In this document: positions 1 through 7,502 of the stretch, piece by piece
Layout of the letters: every line of letters begins with the position of its first letter
Position numbering within the stretch: the stretch's first letter is position 1
Assembly: GCA_003645555.1 (NCBI GenBank)
Contig: QNFN01000031.1
Location: 1-10,885 of the forward strand
Reading direction: 5' to 3'
Source of the DNA: Gammaproteobacteria bacterium
GTDB lineage: Bacteria; Pseudomonadota; Gammaproteobacteria; QNFN01
DNA length: 10,885 bases
Position numbers and translations under genes: made by a program
The notes under the pieces: model-generated
The model's database searches: none
What the model was told of the DNA's origin: nothing
Seen by the model: the letters and a program-made list of their open reading frames with translations, nothing else

Positions 1-1
1 C

Positions 2-3000
2 GATGACGAGCGTGACAACGACCAGGCGACGGCGATCCTGGGGGCCGTAGACGAGCTGGCCGGCGAGGATCCCAACGGCGACATCCTGGTCTTCCTGCCG
101 GGCGAGCGCGACATCCGCGACACGGCCGAGGCGCTGCGCAAACACCATCCACCGGGCCTCGAGATCCTGCCGCTCTACGCCCGCCTCGGCAGTGCCGAGC
201 AGGCACGCATCTTCCACCCGGGCGCGGCACGGCGCGTGGTGCTGGCCACCAATGTCGCCGAGACCTCGCTGACCGTGCCCGGTATCCGCCACGTGATCGA
301 CACCGGCCGGGCGCGCATCAGTCGCTACGGCCCACACGGCAACGTCCAGAAGCTGCCGATCGAGCCCGTATCGCGCGCCAGCGCCGACCAGCGGCAAGGG
401 CGCTGCGGCCGCCTCAGCCCGGGAATCTGCATCCGTCTCTACAGTGAAGAGGATTACCTCGCCCGGCCGGAGTTCACCGAGCCCGAGATCCTGCGCACGC
501 CGCTGGCCGCGGTGATCCTGCAGATGATTGCCCACGGACTCGGCCACATCGACCGCTTCCCGTTCCTCGACCCGCCCGACCCGCGCCGGGTTCGCGACGG
601 CTACCGCCAGCTGGCTTCGCTCGGTGCCCTCGACCACGACCACCGACTGACCCCGCTTGGCCGCCGCCTGGCCCGTTTCCCGCTCGACCCGCGCCTCGGG
701 CGCATGTTGCTGGCCGCGGCCGAGGGCGACTGCCTGCGCGAACTCCTGGTAATCGTCGCCGTGCTGGCGGTCCAGGACCCGCGGGAACGCCCACATCAGA
801 AGGCCGCGGCAGCCGACACGGCGCACGCCGGCTTCGCCGACCAGCGCTCGGACTTCCTCGGCTTCCAGCGCCTCTGGGACGCCTGGCAGGAGCAGCGCAA
901 GCACCTGTCGCGCAACCAGCTGCGCCAGTGGTGCCGGGCAAGCCACCTCGGTTACATGCGCCTGCGTGAGTGGCAGGAGACCCACCAGCAACTCGACCGC
1001 CTGGTACGTGACATGGGCCTACATCCCAATGCGGCGCCGGCCGCGGCCGACAACATCCACCGCGCCGTGCTAGCCGGCCTGCTCGACCAGGTCGCCCGGC
1101 GCGAGGGGCGGAACGTCTACCGGGGCGCCCGCGACCGGCAGATGCAGCTCTTCCCCGGGTCCGTGCTGGCCACGCAACCGCCGCCATGGATTGTCGCCGC
1201 CGAGCTGGTCGAGACCCGGCGACTCTACGCGCGCACCGCGGCACCGGTCCGCCCGCGCTGGATCGAGCAGCGGGCCGGTGACCTGGTGCGCCGTGAACAG
1301 TTCGAGCCACGCTGGGTACGCCGCCGCGGCCAGGTGGTCGCCTACGAGCGGGTCACCTTTCACGGCCTGTTGCTGGTCGCCCGGCGACGCGTCAACTTCG
1401 GCCCCATCGACCCGGCCTCGGCGCGCGCCATCTTCATCCGGGCGGCCCTGCTCGACGGTGCGCTGGAGACCCGTGGCCACTTCCTGCGCCACAACCTCGA
1501 ACTGGTTGCCGAAATCGAGGCGCTCGAGGCGCGTACCCGGCGCCGCGACCTGCTGGTCGACGAGGAGAGCCGCTACCGCTTCTACGATCAGCGGCTGCCG
1601 GAGTCAGTCTACGATCGCGGCACGTTCGAGGCGTGGCGCCAGCGGGCCGAACGTGACCATCCCCAACTGCTGTACATGCAGCGCGAGGCCCTGCTGCGCG
1701 ACCGGATCGATCCCGAGGTCACGGTGCGCTACCCGGAGACCCTGCCGCTGGGCCGCCTGAACCTGCCGCTCGGCTACCGTTTCGCGCCCGGGGCCGAGGA
1801 CGATGGCGTCACCGTGACCGTGCCGCTGGCGGCGCTCGAGCAGCTGGACCCGGCCCACCTCGACTGTCTGGTACCGGGCCTGGCCGAGGAGAAGGTCACC
1901 GCCCTGTTGCGGGCGCTGCCGAAGGCGCTGCGGCGCCACTGCGTACCGATCCCCGATACGGCGACGGCCTGCCTGGCCGAACTGCACCCGGAAGGTGCGC
2001 CGCTGCGCGCCCAGTTGATCGCGATCCTGCGCCGGCGCCACGGCATCGTCATCGAGGCCGACGCCTGGGACGGTGTGGTGTTGCCGGCCTACCTGACCAT
2101 GCACCTGCGGGTCGTCGACGACCATGGCCAAGAAATCGCCACCGGCCACGATCTCGCCGATCTCAAGCGGGAACTCGCCGCGGCGGCCCGGGCCAGCCGC
2201 GCCGCGCAACGTCCCGACGGTCTCGAGCCGGGCCGGGTGATGACCGCCTGGGACGGGCCGGCCCTGCCGGTGCGCACCACCTTCGAGCAGGGTGGCGTCG
2301 CCGTCGATGCCTGGCCAGCGCTGGTGCCACACGACCACGGGGTGACCATCGAGCTGCTCGGCGACCCCGAATCGGCACGCCGCGTCCATCGTCGCGGGCT
2401 GCGGACGCTCTACCTGCTGCAGCTTGGCCGCCAGGAGGTACGCGACCTCTGGCGCCAGCTACCGGGCGCCGAGCGGCTGGCACTGCAGTTCGTCACCGTC
2501 GGCGACGCCACCGCGCTGCGTGATGATCTCCTCGCTGCCTGCATCGATCGCCTGTTCGTCGCCGACGAGGTGCGTGACGCCGGGCGTTTTACCGGGCGAC
2601 TCGAGGAATACCGGTCGCGACTGCCGGCGACCGCCGCCGCCCTGGCCGAAGCGGTGGATGCCATCCTGGCCGCCTACCGTGCCGGGGCGGTGCTGCGCAA
2701 TGAACTCGATGCTCGTGACCGAACCGACATCGACCTGCGCCAGCAGCTCGACGGCCTGGTCTATCCCGGTTTTATCGCGGCCACCCCGGAGTCCCGTCTC
2801 GAACACCTGCCGCGCTTTCTCGAAGCGGCACGGCGACGACTGGAACGGCTGGGACCGGAACCCGGGCGTGAACGGACGCGCGCGGCCGCACTGGCGCCGT
2901 GGCTTGAACAGTGGCGCCAGATCCAGGACCGCGCCGAATCTATCGGCCCCGAAGCAGAGGCCTACCGCTGGTTGCTCGAGGAGTTCCGGGTGTCGTTGTT

Positions 3001-3088
3001 CGCCCAGGAGCTGGGCACGGCACAGCCGGTATCGGCGATCCGCCTGGAACGGCAGTGGGCGCGGGTGTGCGGGCGCGGCGTCGGCTAA
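2..3088 (+). CDS. hrpA: ATP-dependent RNA helicase HrpA (5' end outside window)
   Basis: C-terminal 1028 codons of a DEAH-box RNA helicase; the frame is open from base 2 and ends at TAA 3086-3088. Seen in sequence: the second RecA-like domain with DILVFLPGERDI (motif IV region), ATNVAETSLTVPG (motif V) and QRQGRCGR (motif VI, the nucleotide-contacting arginines). A helicase-associated domain follows, then a long C-terminal part with a block beginning SVYDRGTFEAW and another at YPETLPLGRLNLPLGYRF, typical of the DUF3418 region of HrpA. That long tail separates it from the shorter HrpB. E. coli HrpA is about 1300 residues, so roughly the first 270-300 residues, with the Walker A and DEAH motifs, are missing. 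HrpA is a cytosolic ATP-driven RNA helicase linked to mRNA processing and translation. Its stop overlaps the convergent downstream stop by 4 bases. Confidence 0.95.
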   Translation, partial: DDERDNDQATAILGAVDELAGEDPNGDILVFLPGERDIRDTAEALRKHHPPGLEILPLYARLGSAEQARIFHPGAARRVVLATNVAETSLTVPGIRHVIDTGRARISRYGPHGNVQKLPIEPVSRASADQRQGRCGRLSPGICIRLYSEEDYLARPEFTEPEILRTPLAAVILQMIAHGLGHIDRFPFLDPPDPRRVRDGYRQLASLGALDHDHRLTPLGRRLARFPLDPRLGRMLLAAAEGDCLRELLVIVAVLAVQDPRERPHQKAAAADTAHAGFADQRSDFLGFQRLWDAWQEQRKHLSRNQLRQWCRASHLGYMRLREWQETHQQLDRLVRDMGLHPNAAPAAADNIHRAVLAGLLDQVARREGRNVYRGARDRQMQLFPGSVLATQPPPWIVAAELVETRRLYARTAAPVRPRWIEQRAGDLVRREQFEPRWVRRRGQVVAYERVTFHGLLLVARRRVNFGPIDPASARAIFIRAALLDGALETRGHFLRHNLELVAEIEALEARTRRRDLLVDEESRYRFYDQRLPESVYDRGTFEAWRQRAERDHPQLLYMQREALLRDRIDPEVTVRYPETLPLGRLNLPLGYRFAPGAEDDGVTVTVPLAALEQLDPAHLDCLVPGLAEEKVTALLRALPKALRRHCVPIPDTATACLAELHPEGAPLRAQLIAILRRRHGIVIEADAWDGVVLPAYLTMHLRVVDDHGQEIATGHDLADLKRELAAAARASRAAQRPDGLEPGRVMTAWDGPALPVRTTFEQGGVAVDAWPALVPHDHGVTIELLGDPESARRVHRRGLRTLYLLQLGRQEVRDLWRQLPGAERLALQFVTVGDATALRDDLLAACIDRLFVADEVRDAGRFTGRLEEYRSRLPATAAALAEAVDAILAAYRAGAVLRNELDARDRTDIDLRQQLDGLVYPGFIAATPESRLEHLPRFLEAARRRLERLGPEPGRERTRAAALAPWLEQWRQIQDRAESIGPEAEAYRWLLEEFRVSLFAQELGTAQPVSAIRLERQWARVCGRGVG

Positions 3089-5856
3089 CCGACGTCGAGT
3101 TTCGAGGCCTGGGGGGAACTTTCGCGTTCGACCACGCCCAACACGCGTGGGTCGGTCACCACCTCGTAGTAAAGCTCGCCGGTCGGATCGCCCTCGCCGT
3201 CAATACCGAAAAGCTGCACCCGCGATTCGCGCAGCACCAGGTTCTGCATCGCGCCATGAATGTCCGGGGCCTTGCCGACGTGGAACACCGACGAGGTGCT
3301 GCTGCCGGGCTGGCTGATCTCGACCCGGCGCAGATCGATCTCGGTTTTCAGCTTCTCGAACCCCGCCCCCTCGAGCTCCACCCCGGCCACGTTGTAGCGC
3401 AGGTGGTTCTCGCCCTTTTCACCACGCAACGGGTGGTCCGAGGCAAGTTCGTAGACGCGCACCCGGCGGGCGTCATTCTGTCGGCCCTCGGCCAGTTCGC
3501 GCAGCCGCCAGGACGATGAAGAGAGGCGGTCGGCACGACCGATCGCCGAGGAGATCATGATCTGCTGCTCGCCGTCGAACAGGTAGGTCGGCGACTCGTT
3601 GGTGAAAGCGACGCCAATACCTACCTGGAGCTGTGGCAGGCCGACCGTTTCGAGGATCCGGTTGTGCGCCTCGGCGATACCGATCATGCGCTGGGCCAGC
3701 GCACTGGCACGGGCGGCCGGCAGGTGGGTGTCGACGTCGTCGGCATACTCAAGAACGGCGGCGATAATGGCGTCGCCCTCGACGAACACCTTCTCGGCAC
3801 CAAAGTTGTGTAGCACGTCGCGGATCGGGGCAAAAAAATTGTGGTCGAAGTGGGTCGCCGGGTTGAGCCCCTGCTCGAGCAGCTGGCGCGTGATGGTGGT
3901 TGAACCGCGCAGGTCGGCCTTGACCACCGCATGGCAACGGATCCGCTCATGCTTCGGCTCGTCCTCACTGCCCGAAAGCAGCTCGTGCAGGCAGTTGTTG
4001 ACCCGCGACAGGCGGATGTCGTCCGCCTCCTCGAGCAGCCGTATCTGCTCGAACAGCCCCTGCATCTGATAGTAGTTGCGCAGGTCGCGCCGGTAGGCAA
4101 GGAAATCACGGATGAAGCTGCTGACATGCTGCAGGACCAGGCGCTCGTTGAGCCGCTGCAGCCTGCTGTCCAGCTGCTGCAGTGGACGCAGCGAACCGTC
4201 CTTGCGCAGCGCTTTGCGCAATTGCCGCGCCGCGCCGCGCCGTTCGCGACCGCTGGTGGCGAGATACTGCACCAGTAGCAATGGGTTCAGCGTCGGGTAG
4301 TGCTCGCGGTAGACGGGCACAATTTCGTAGGCGGCGACGATCCAGCGCAGCAGCCCTTCACGATCGACAAAGCGATGCACCCGGGCCAGCGCCAGGCGCT
4401 GCAACCGATGCTGGGCGCGCAAGCGCTGCTCGGTGTCGGCCACGCCCTCGCGCCGCACTTCGTCGAGCCAGGCGTCGAGGAAACTCTCGTTGAACAGGAT
4501 GTCGGCATTGACCGGGTCGTCGGTCAGCGGATTGTGGTCACCCTCTTCGATCTTTTCCGCACCGAGACCGATCCGCTCGGCACGCGCCGCCCAGTCGGAG
4601 CCCGCCAGCCAGGAGCCATCACTTTCCTTGCGGCGCTCCTCCTGCTGCGCCCGTTCCGGTACCGCACGCGTGAACAGCCGCTCGATATAGGACTCGAAAC
4701 GGTGCAACGCATCCCAATCCGCGGTCCGCTTGCCCAGCAGCACATAGTGGCGCATGACCACCTGTGGGTCCTGCGGGTCGGCCGCCGTCAGCAAGGGGTT
4801 GAACAGCAGCGCCTGGTCGATGAGCCACGACTGGCCAAGCAGTGACTCGCGCAACTTGACGCCCGGCCCGGTCTCGACCTGCTTGACCTCGCTGATCAGC
4901 TGCTGCCGCGCCTGCTGTTCGATATCCTTGCGGCGCTGCGCCAGCGTGGTGATGTGTTCGTGCAGCAGCATCTTGCGCCCGCCCTTGGAGTCGCTGCCGC
5001 CCCCGGCGAGGATGCCACGCAGGTGACCGATCTGGGTATCGAACTCGCGCATGACCACTTCGCCGACCAGCTTGAGCACCGACAGCTGCATCAGCACCAC
5101 CGGGTAGGGGCGCTGCTCCTGTTTCGCCAACCGCACCATGGCGCCGAGCAGGGCCGCGTAGGCGGTACGAAAATCCTTGAACTCCTGGCGCGAGGGAGGG
5201 ACCGGCTTGGCCCCGTAGCGCTCGTGACCAATGTGCTGGTAGAGCAGGCTGCTGGTCAGGCGGCGGAGAGTGCTCAGGAACTGCGGGCTGATGCGAACGT
5301 CGATGCGGACGTTGTCGATACCGCGGGGCATGCTGGAGAGATCCGGCAACGGCTCCGGCGGTGCATTCAGGCGCACCTGGGTGTAGCGTGGCGTCGACAT
5401 GCGCACGACGGTATCGCGCAGCAACAACAGCAGGCCGACGACCAGGACCAGGTCGGCAATGTTCAGCGACAGGGTCCACTCGACGACATGCAGGTGGACG
5501 ATCTCGACCACGCCACCGTGCCAGATGCGGTCGACCAGGTTGCCGGCGACACCCGCCGCGGCCAGCCACCAGCCGCGGCCCTCGGCCCCCTCGCTGGCCC
5601 GGGCCGAGCGTCCGCCCCACCAGAGCAGCGCCAGCAGTGTCAGCCCGATACCGACGGCGACCCAGCGGAAATGTGGGTCCAGCGACGCGCCGAGACCGAA
5701 CAGCGTGCCACGGTTGATTTCGGCAACCAGGGAGATGAACGGCAGGCTGGCGAGCGGGTTGCCCACGCCGAGGATTGAGAAAGCCGCGAGCTTGGCCAGC
5801 TGGTCGACCAGCAGCAGGACTACGAACAGCGTTGTCCCTCGGGCGAAACGGGCCAT
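3085..5856 (-). CDS. LspA-like membrane domain fused to a class III nucleotidyl cyclase domain
   Basis: A 923-residue fusion protein, numbered here from ATG 5856. This start has a weak TTGAG site 4 bases upstream; an in-frame TTG at 5865 would add three residues. Residues 1-150 look like signal peptidase II, with four hydrophobic segments near 8-25, 64-80, 96-108 and 131-146. They carry the family motifs DQLAK (18-22), NRG (48-50), GNLVDR (105-110) and LNIAD (131-135). The first catalytic aspartate, in GxVVD, is Glu118 here; the second, Asp135, is kept. Residues about 153-630 are mostly helical, charged and of no family I recognise. Residues about 640-785 resemble a class III adenylate/guanylate cyclase domain: metal aspartates 648 (ADLRGST) and 695 (VEGDAII), and Arg777 of the transition-state pair. 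The usual Asn of that pair is Gly773 and the base-selecting positions are Phe691 and Ile766, so substrate and activity are uncertain. LspA has both ends in the cytoplasm, which would place the cyclase correctly. A pilH-like gene lies 94 bases upstream. Confidence 0.78.
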   Translation of the reverse strand: MARFARGTTLFVVLLLVDQLAKLAAFSILGVGNPLASLPFISLVAEINRGTLFGLGASLDPHFRWVAVGIGLTLLALLWWGGRSARASEGAEGRGWWLAAAGVAGNLVDRIWHGGVVEIVHLHVVEWTLSLNIADLVLVVGLLLLLRDTVVRMSTPRYTQVRLNAPPEPLPDLSSMPRGIDNVRIDVRISPQFLSTLRRLTSSLLYQHIGHERYGAKPVPPSRQEFKDFRTAYAALLGAMVRLAKQEQRPYPVVLMQLSVLKLVGEVVMREFDTQIGHLRGILAGGGSDSKGGRKMLLHEHITTLAQRRKDIEQQARQQLISEVKQVETGPGVKLRESLLGQSWLIDQALLFNPLLTAADPQDPQVVMRHYVLLGKRTADWDALHRFESYIERLFTRAVPERAQQEERRKESDGSWLAGSDWAARAERIGLGAEKIEEGDHNPLTDDPVNADILFNESFLDAWLDEVRREGVADTEQRLRAQHRLQRLALARVHRFVDREGLLRWIVAAYEIVPVYREHYPTLNPLLLVQYLATSGRERRGAARQLRKALRKDGSLRPLQQLDSRLQRLNERLVLQHVSSFIRDFLAYRRDLRNYYQMQGLFEQIRLLEEADDIRLSRVNNCLHELLSGSEDEPKHERIRCHAVVKADLRGSTTITRQLLEQGLNPATHFDHNFFAPIRDVLHNFGAEKVFVEGDAIIAAVLEYADDVDTHLPAARASALAQRMIGIAEAHNRILETVGLPQLQVGIGVAFTNESPTYLFDGEQQIMISSAIGRADRLSSSSWRLRELAEGRQNDARRVRVYELASDHPLRGEKGENHLRYNVAGVELEGAGFEKLKTEIDLRRVEISQPGSSTSSVFHVGKAPDIHGAMQNLVLRESRVQLFGIDGEGDPTGELYYEVVTDPRVLGVVERESSPQASKLDVG

Positions 5857-5914
5857 CGATCTCAACCGTCCGGCCGGCGACCAAGCGACGCCGATTGAAT
5901 TCTAACCCATTGAC

Positions 5915-5937
5915 CGGGGTGAACTCCCACCACCCCG
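5915..5937 (-). terminator. Hairpin between pilH-like gene and LspA-cyclase gene, possible weak terminator
   Basis: A perfect 7-bp inverted repeat (CGGGGTG at 5915-5921, CACCCCG at 5931-5937) with a 9-base loop lies 13 bases past the stop of the response regulator. No T-run follows on either strand, so it is not a classic intrinsic terminator. It may slow or partly stop transcription from the response regulator gene, or protect the upstream mRNA end. It leaves open whether the two genes share one transcript. Confidence 0.3.
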
Positions 5938-5950
5938 AACACGTGCCTGT

Positions 5951-6313
5951 TCAGCCCAGCAGCTCATTGATGAGCTTGATCAACTCGGCCTCGTCCGGCG
6001 GCTTGACCAGGTAGCCCCTGGCGCCCTGGCGCAAACCCCAGATCCGGTCGGTCTCCTGGTCCTTGGTCGAGACCAGGATGATCGGGATATCCTCCGTCTC
6101 CGGATCCCGGCTCAGCTTGCGCGTGGCCTGGAAGCCGTTGAGCCCGGGCATCACCACATCCATCAGGATCAGGTCGGGATTCTGCGCCCGCGCGGCGGCG
6201 ATGCCCTCTTCACCGTTGGTGGCGACATTGATCTTGTGACCCTTCGGCTCGAGGATCTTGCTCAGGTTTGCGACCTGAGTCGGCGAGTCGTCGACGATCA
6301 GGATATTGGCCAT
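5951..6313 (-). CDS. pilH: PilH-type single-domain response regulator
   Basis: A 120-residue stand-alone receiver domain with no output domain. The phosphorylation site is complete: acidic pair Asp8-Asp9, phospho-acceptor Asp52 in LILMDVVMPG, Ser82 and Lys104 in VKPPDE. The stretches MPGLNGFQATRKL and STKDQETDRIWGLRQGAR match the twitching-motility regulator PilH more closely than CheY, as I recall the P. aeruginosa protein. PilH takes phosphate from the ChpA-type kinase and tunes type IV pilus motion; in Pseudomonas the same system controls cAMP made by the membrane cyclase CyaB. No other pil/chp gene is visible here. The ATG at 6313 has GAGAG 8 bases upstream as a plausible ribosome site. 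The downstream same-strand gene is a fusion with a cyclase domain, which fits a role in nucleotide signalling. Assignment as PilH rather than a close PilG/CheY relative is likely but not certain. Confidence 0.85.
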   Translation of the reverse strand: MANILIVDDSPTQVANLSKILEPKGHKINVATNGEEGIAAARAQNPDLILMDVVMPGLNGFQATRKLSRDPETEDIPIILVSTKDQETDRIWGLRQGARGYLVKPPDEAELIKLINELLG

Positions 6314-6350
6314 GTGGAGGTCTCTCGGGTTTGTACCTGTTTATGGGCCG

Positions 6351-6356
6351 ATTCTA
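6351..6356 (-). promoter_or_regulatory. Possible -10 element for the pilH-like gene
   Basis: Read on the - strand this is TAGAAT, five of six bases of the sigma-70 -10 consensus, 37 bases before the response regulator start. The matching -35 is poor: TGCTCA at 16-base spacing keeps only three consensus bases. It is the only promoter-like element I see in the 135-base gap ahead of the gene. Confidence 0.3.
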
Positions 6357-6448
6357 GGTCATCCAGGGTGCGTGAGCATCACAGGGGGTGCTTGCGACCC
6401 CGCCAGACTTCAGCGCATCACGAGGCCTGGGGGTGATCAGGGATGAGC

Positions 6449-6754
6449 CTAGCGGTCACCGAGCTTGGCATGAACGCTGTCGAGCTTGTCCTGCATGGTC
6501 TGGATGCGATCGGTCCGGGTACCCACCTTGAGTGTCGTGGTGATCCGCGGCGCCCCCATGGCATGAACCACTTCGTGGCAGCGCTTGACCGCGGCGAAAA
6601 CCGCGTCCCACTCGCCCTCGACGTTGGTCCCGTAGGCGTGCAGCGTATGCTCGAGGCCAGCCTCCTCAAGCACCCGCTCGCAGGCGGCGACATGCTCGGA
6701 CACCGACACCCCGACCCCGATCGGCACCACGCACAGGTCGATCATCACCTGCAT
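6449..6754 (-). CDS. MTH1187-family thiamine-binding protein
   Basis: A 101-residue protein of the MTH1187/YkoF-like family (formerly DUF77), a small ferredoxin-like fold of which several members bind thiamine. Family features seen: the opening strand VMIDLCVVPIGVGVSVSEHV, the central LHAYGTNVEGEWDAV, and HEVVHAMGAPRITTTLKVGTRTD near the end. Length fits the usual 95-105 residues. I chose ATG 6754 because TGAGG lies 8 bases upstream and the preceding gene ends at 6765; an ATG at 6784 would run well into that gene. The Shine-Dalgarno bases include the stop codon of nrdJb, which suggests translational coupling and one shared transcript. Its task there is unknown: thiamine scavenging or buffering is an inference from the family name only. 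No membrane segment or signal peptide is seen. Confidence 0.85.
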   Translation of the reverse strand: MQVMIDLCVVPIGVGVSVSEHVAACERVLEEAGLEHTLHAYGTNVEGEWDAVFAAVKRCHEVVHAMGAPRITTTLKVGTRTDRIQTMQDKLDSVHAKLGDR

Positions 6755-6764
6755 GACGAAGGCC

Positions 6765-7475
6765 TCAGCCGCACTTGGAATCACCGCAGTTGAGGCAGGT
6801 CAGGCAGCCGTCCATCTGGATCATCGCCTTGGTCTGGCACTTGCCGCAAAGTGTCGCGCCGTCGGGGAAATCGCTCTCCTCGGCCTCTTCGGACGACGCC
6901 TTCTCCCGGGATTCCTCGAACTCGGCGCGCTTCTCGGCAATCAGCTTCTGCTGGTGCTCATCGAGTTCGTCACTCTTCATCAGGCCGATGGTCTTCAGGT
7001 GCGTCTCGATGACGTCACCGATTTCGCCAACCAGCGACGGCATGTACTTGCCACCCTTCTTGAAGTAGCCGCCGCGCGGGTCAAACACCGCCTTCAGTTC
7101 CTCGACCAGGAAAGTGACGTCACCGCCCTTGCGGAACACCGCCGAGATGATCCGGGTCAGCGCCACGATCCACTGGAAGTGGTCCATGTTCTTCGAGTTG
7201 ATGAAGATCTCGAACGGCCGGCGCAGTTCGTGCTCGGTGCCTTCGTTGAGGATGATGTCGTTGATGGTCAGGTAGAGCGCGTGCTCGGAAAGCGGCGTCT
7301 TCACCTTGTAGGTCGAGCCGCGCAGCGTCTCCGGCCGCTCGACCTTCTCGTGCATGTGAATGACCTTGGCGCTGGCGCGCCCGGTCTCGCTGGCCGCCGT
7401 GGTGGCCTGGTCCTGCTCGGCCTGCTCATCGACCACTTCGTAGTCGACGATCTGTTTTTCGATCTTGATGCTCAT
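6765..7475 (-). CDS. nrdJb: Class II ribonucleotide reductase small chain NrdJb (TSCPD domain)
   Basis: A 236-residue partner of NrdJa; together they match the split adenosylcobalamin-dependent ribonucleotide reductase of Pseudomonas. After a charged, probably flexible N-terminus (1-45), residues about 50-160 form the TSCPD-type domain (LRGSTYKVKT, ALYLTINDIILNEG, RPFEIFINSKNMDHFQWIVALTRIISAVFRKG). A charged linker (165-203) leads to a cysteine tail with Cys210, 213, 224, 227, 230 and 235 arranged CxxC...CxxCxxC....C, like the C-terminal tail of unsplit class II enzymes, which is thought to re-reduce the active-site disulfide. The ATG at 7475 has GGGA 7 bases upstream and lies 27 bases after the nrdJa stop, so both are surely co-transcribed. 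The thiamine-binding gene follows after 10 bases. Confidence 0.93.
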   Translation of the reverse strand: MSIKIEKQIVDYEVVDEQAEQDQATTAASETGRASAKVIHMHEKVERPETLRGSTYKVKTPLSEHALYLTINDIILNEGTEHELRRPFEIFINSKNMDHFQWIVALTRIISAVFRKGGDVTFLVEELKAVFDPRGGYFKKGGKYMPSLVGEIGDVIETHLKTIGLMKSDELDEHQQKLIAEKRAEFEESREKASSEEAEESDFPDGATLCGKCQTKAMIQMDGCLTCLNCGDSKCG

Positions 7476-7502
7476 GTTCGTATCCCGCTGGTGGCGACGG
7501 CG

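Noticed and set aside
5400..5402. Internal ATG as a separate start for the cyclase part
   Set aside because: No Shine-Dalgarno bases precede it and the frame is continuous with the LspA-like part, so a fusion is favoured; not fully excluded.
6385..6401. GGGGT/ACCCC hairpin downstream of the thiamine-binding gene as terminator
   Set aside because: The stem is only 5 bp with no T-run on either strand.
6449..6784. Longer version of the thiamine-binding protein starting at 6784
   Set aside because: It would overlap nrdJb by 20 bases, and the family's conserved first strand begins right after the Met at 6754, which has a ribosome site.
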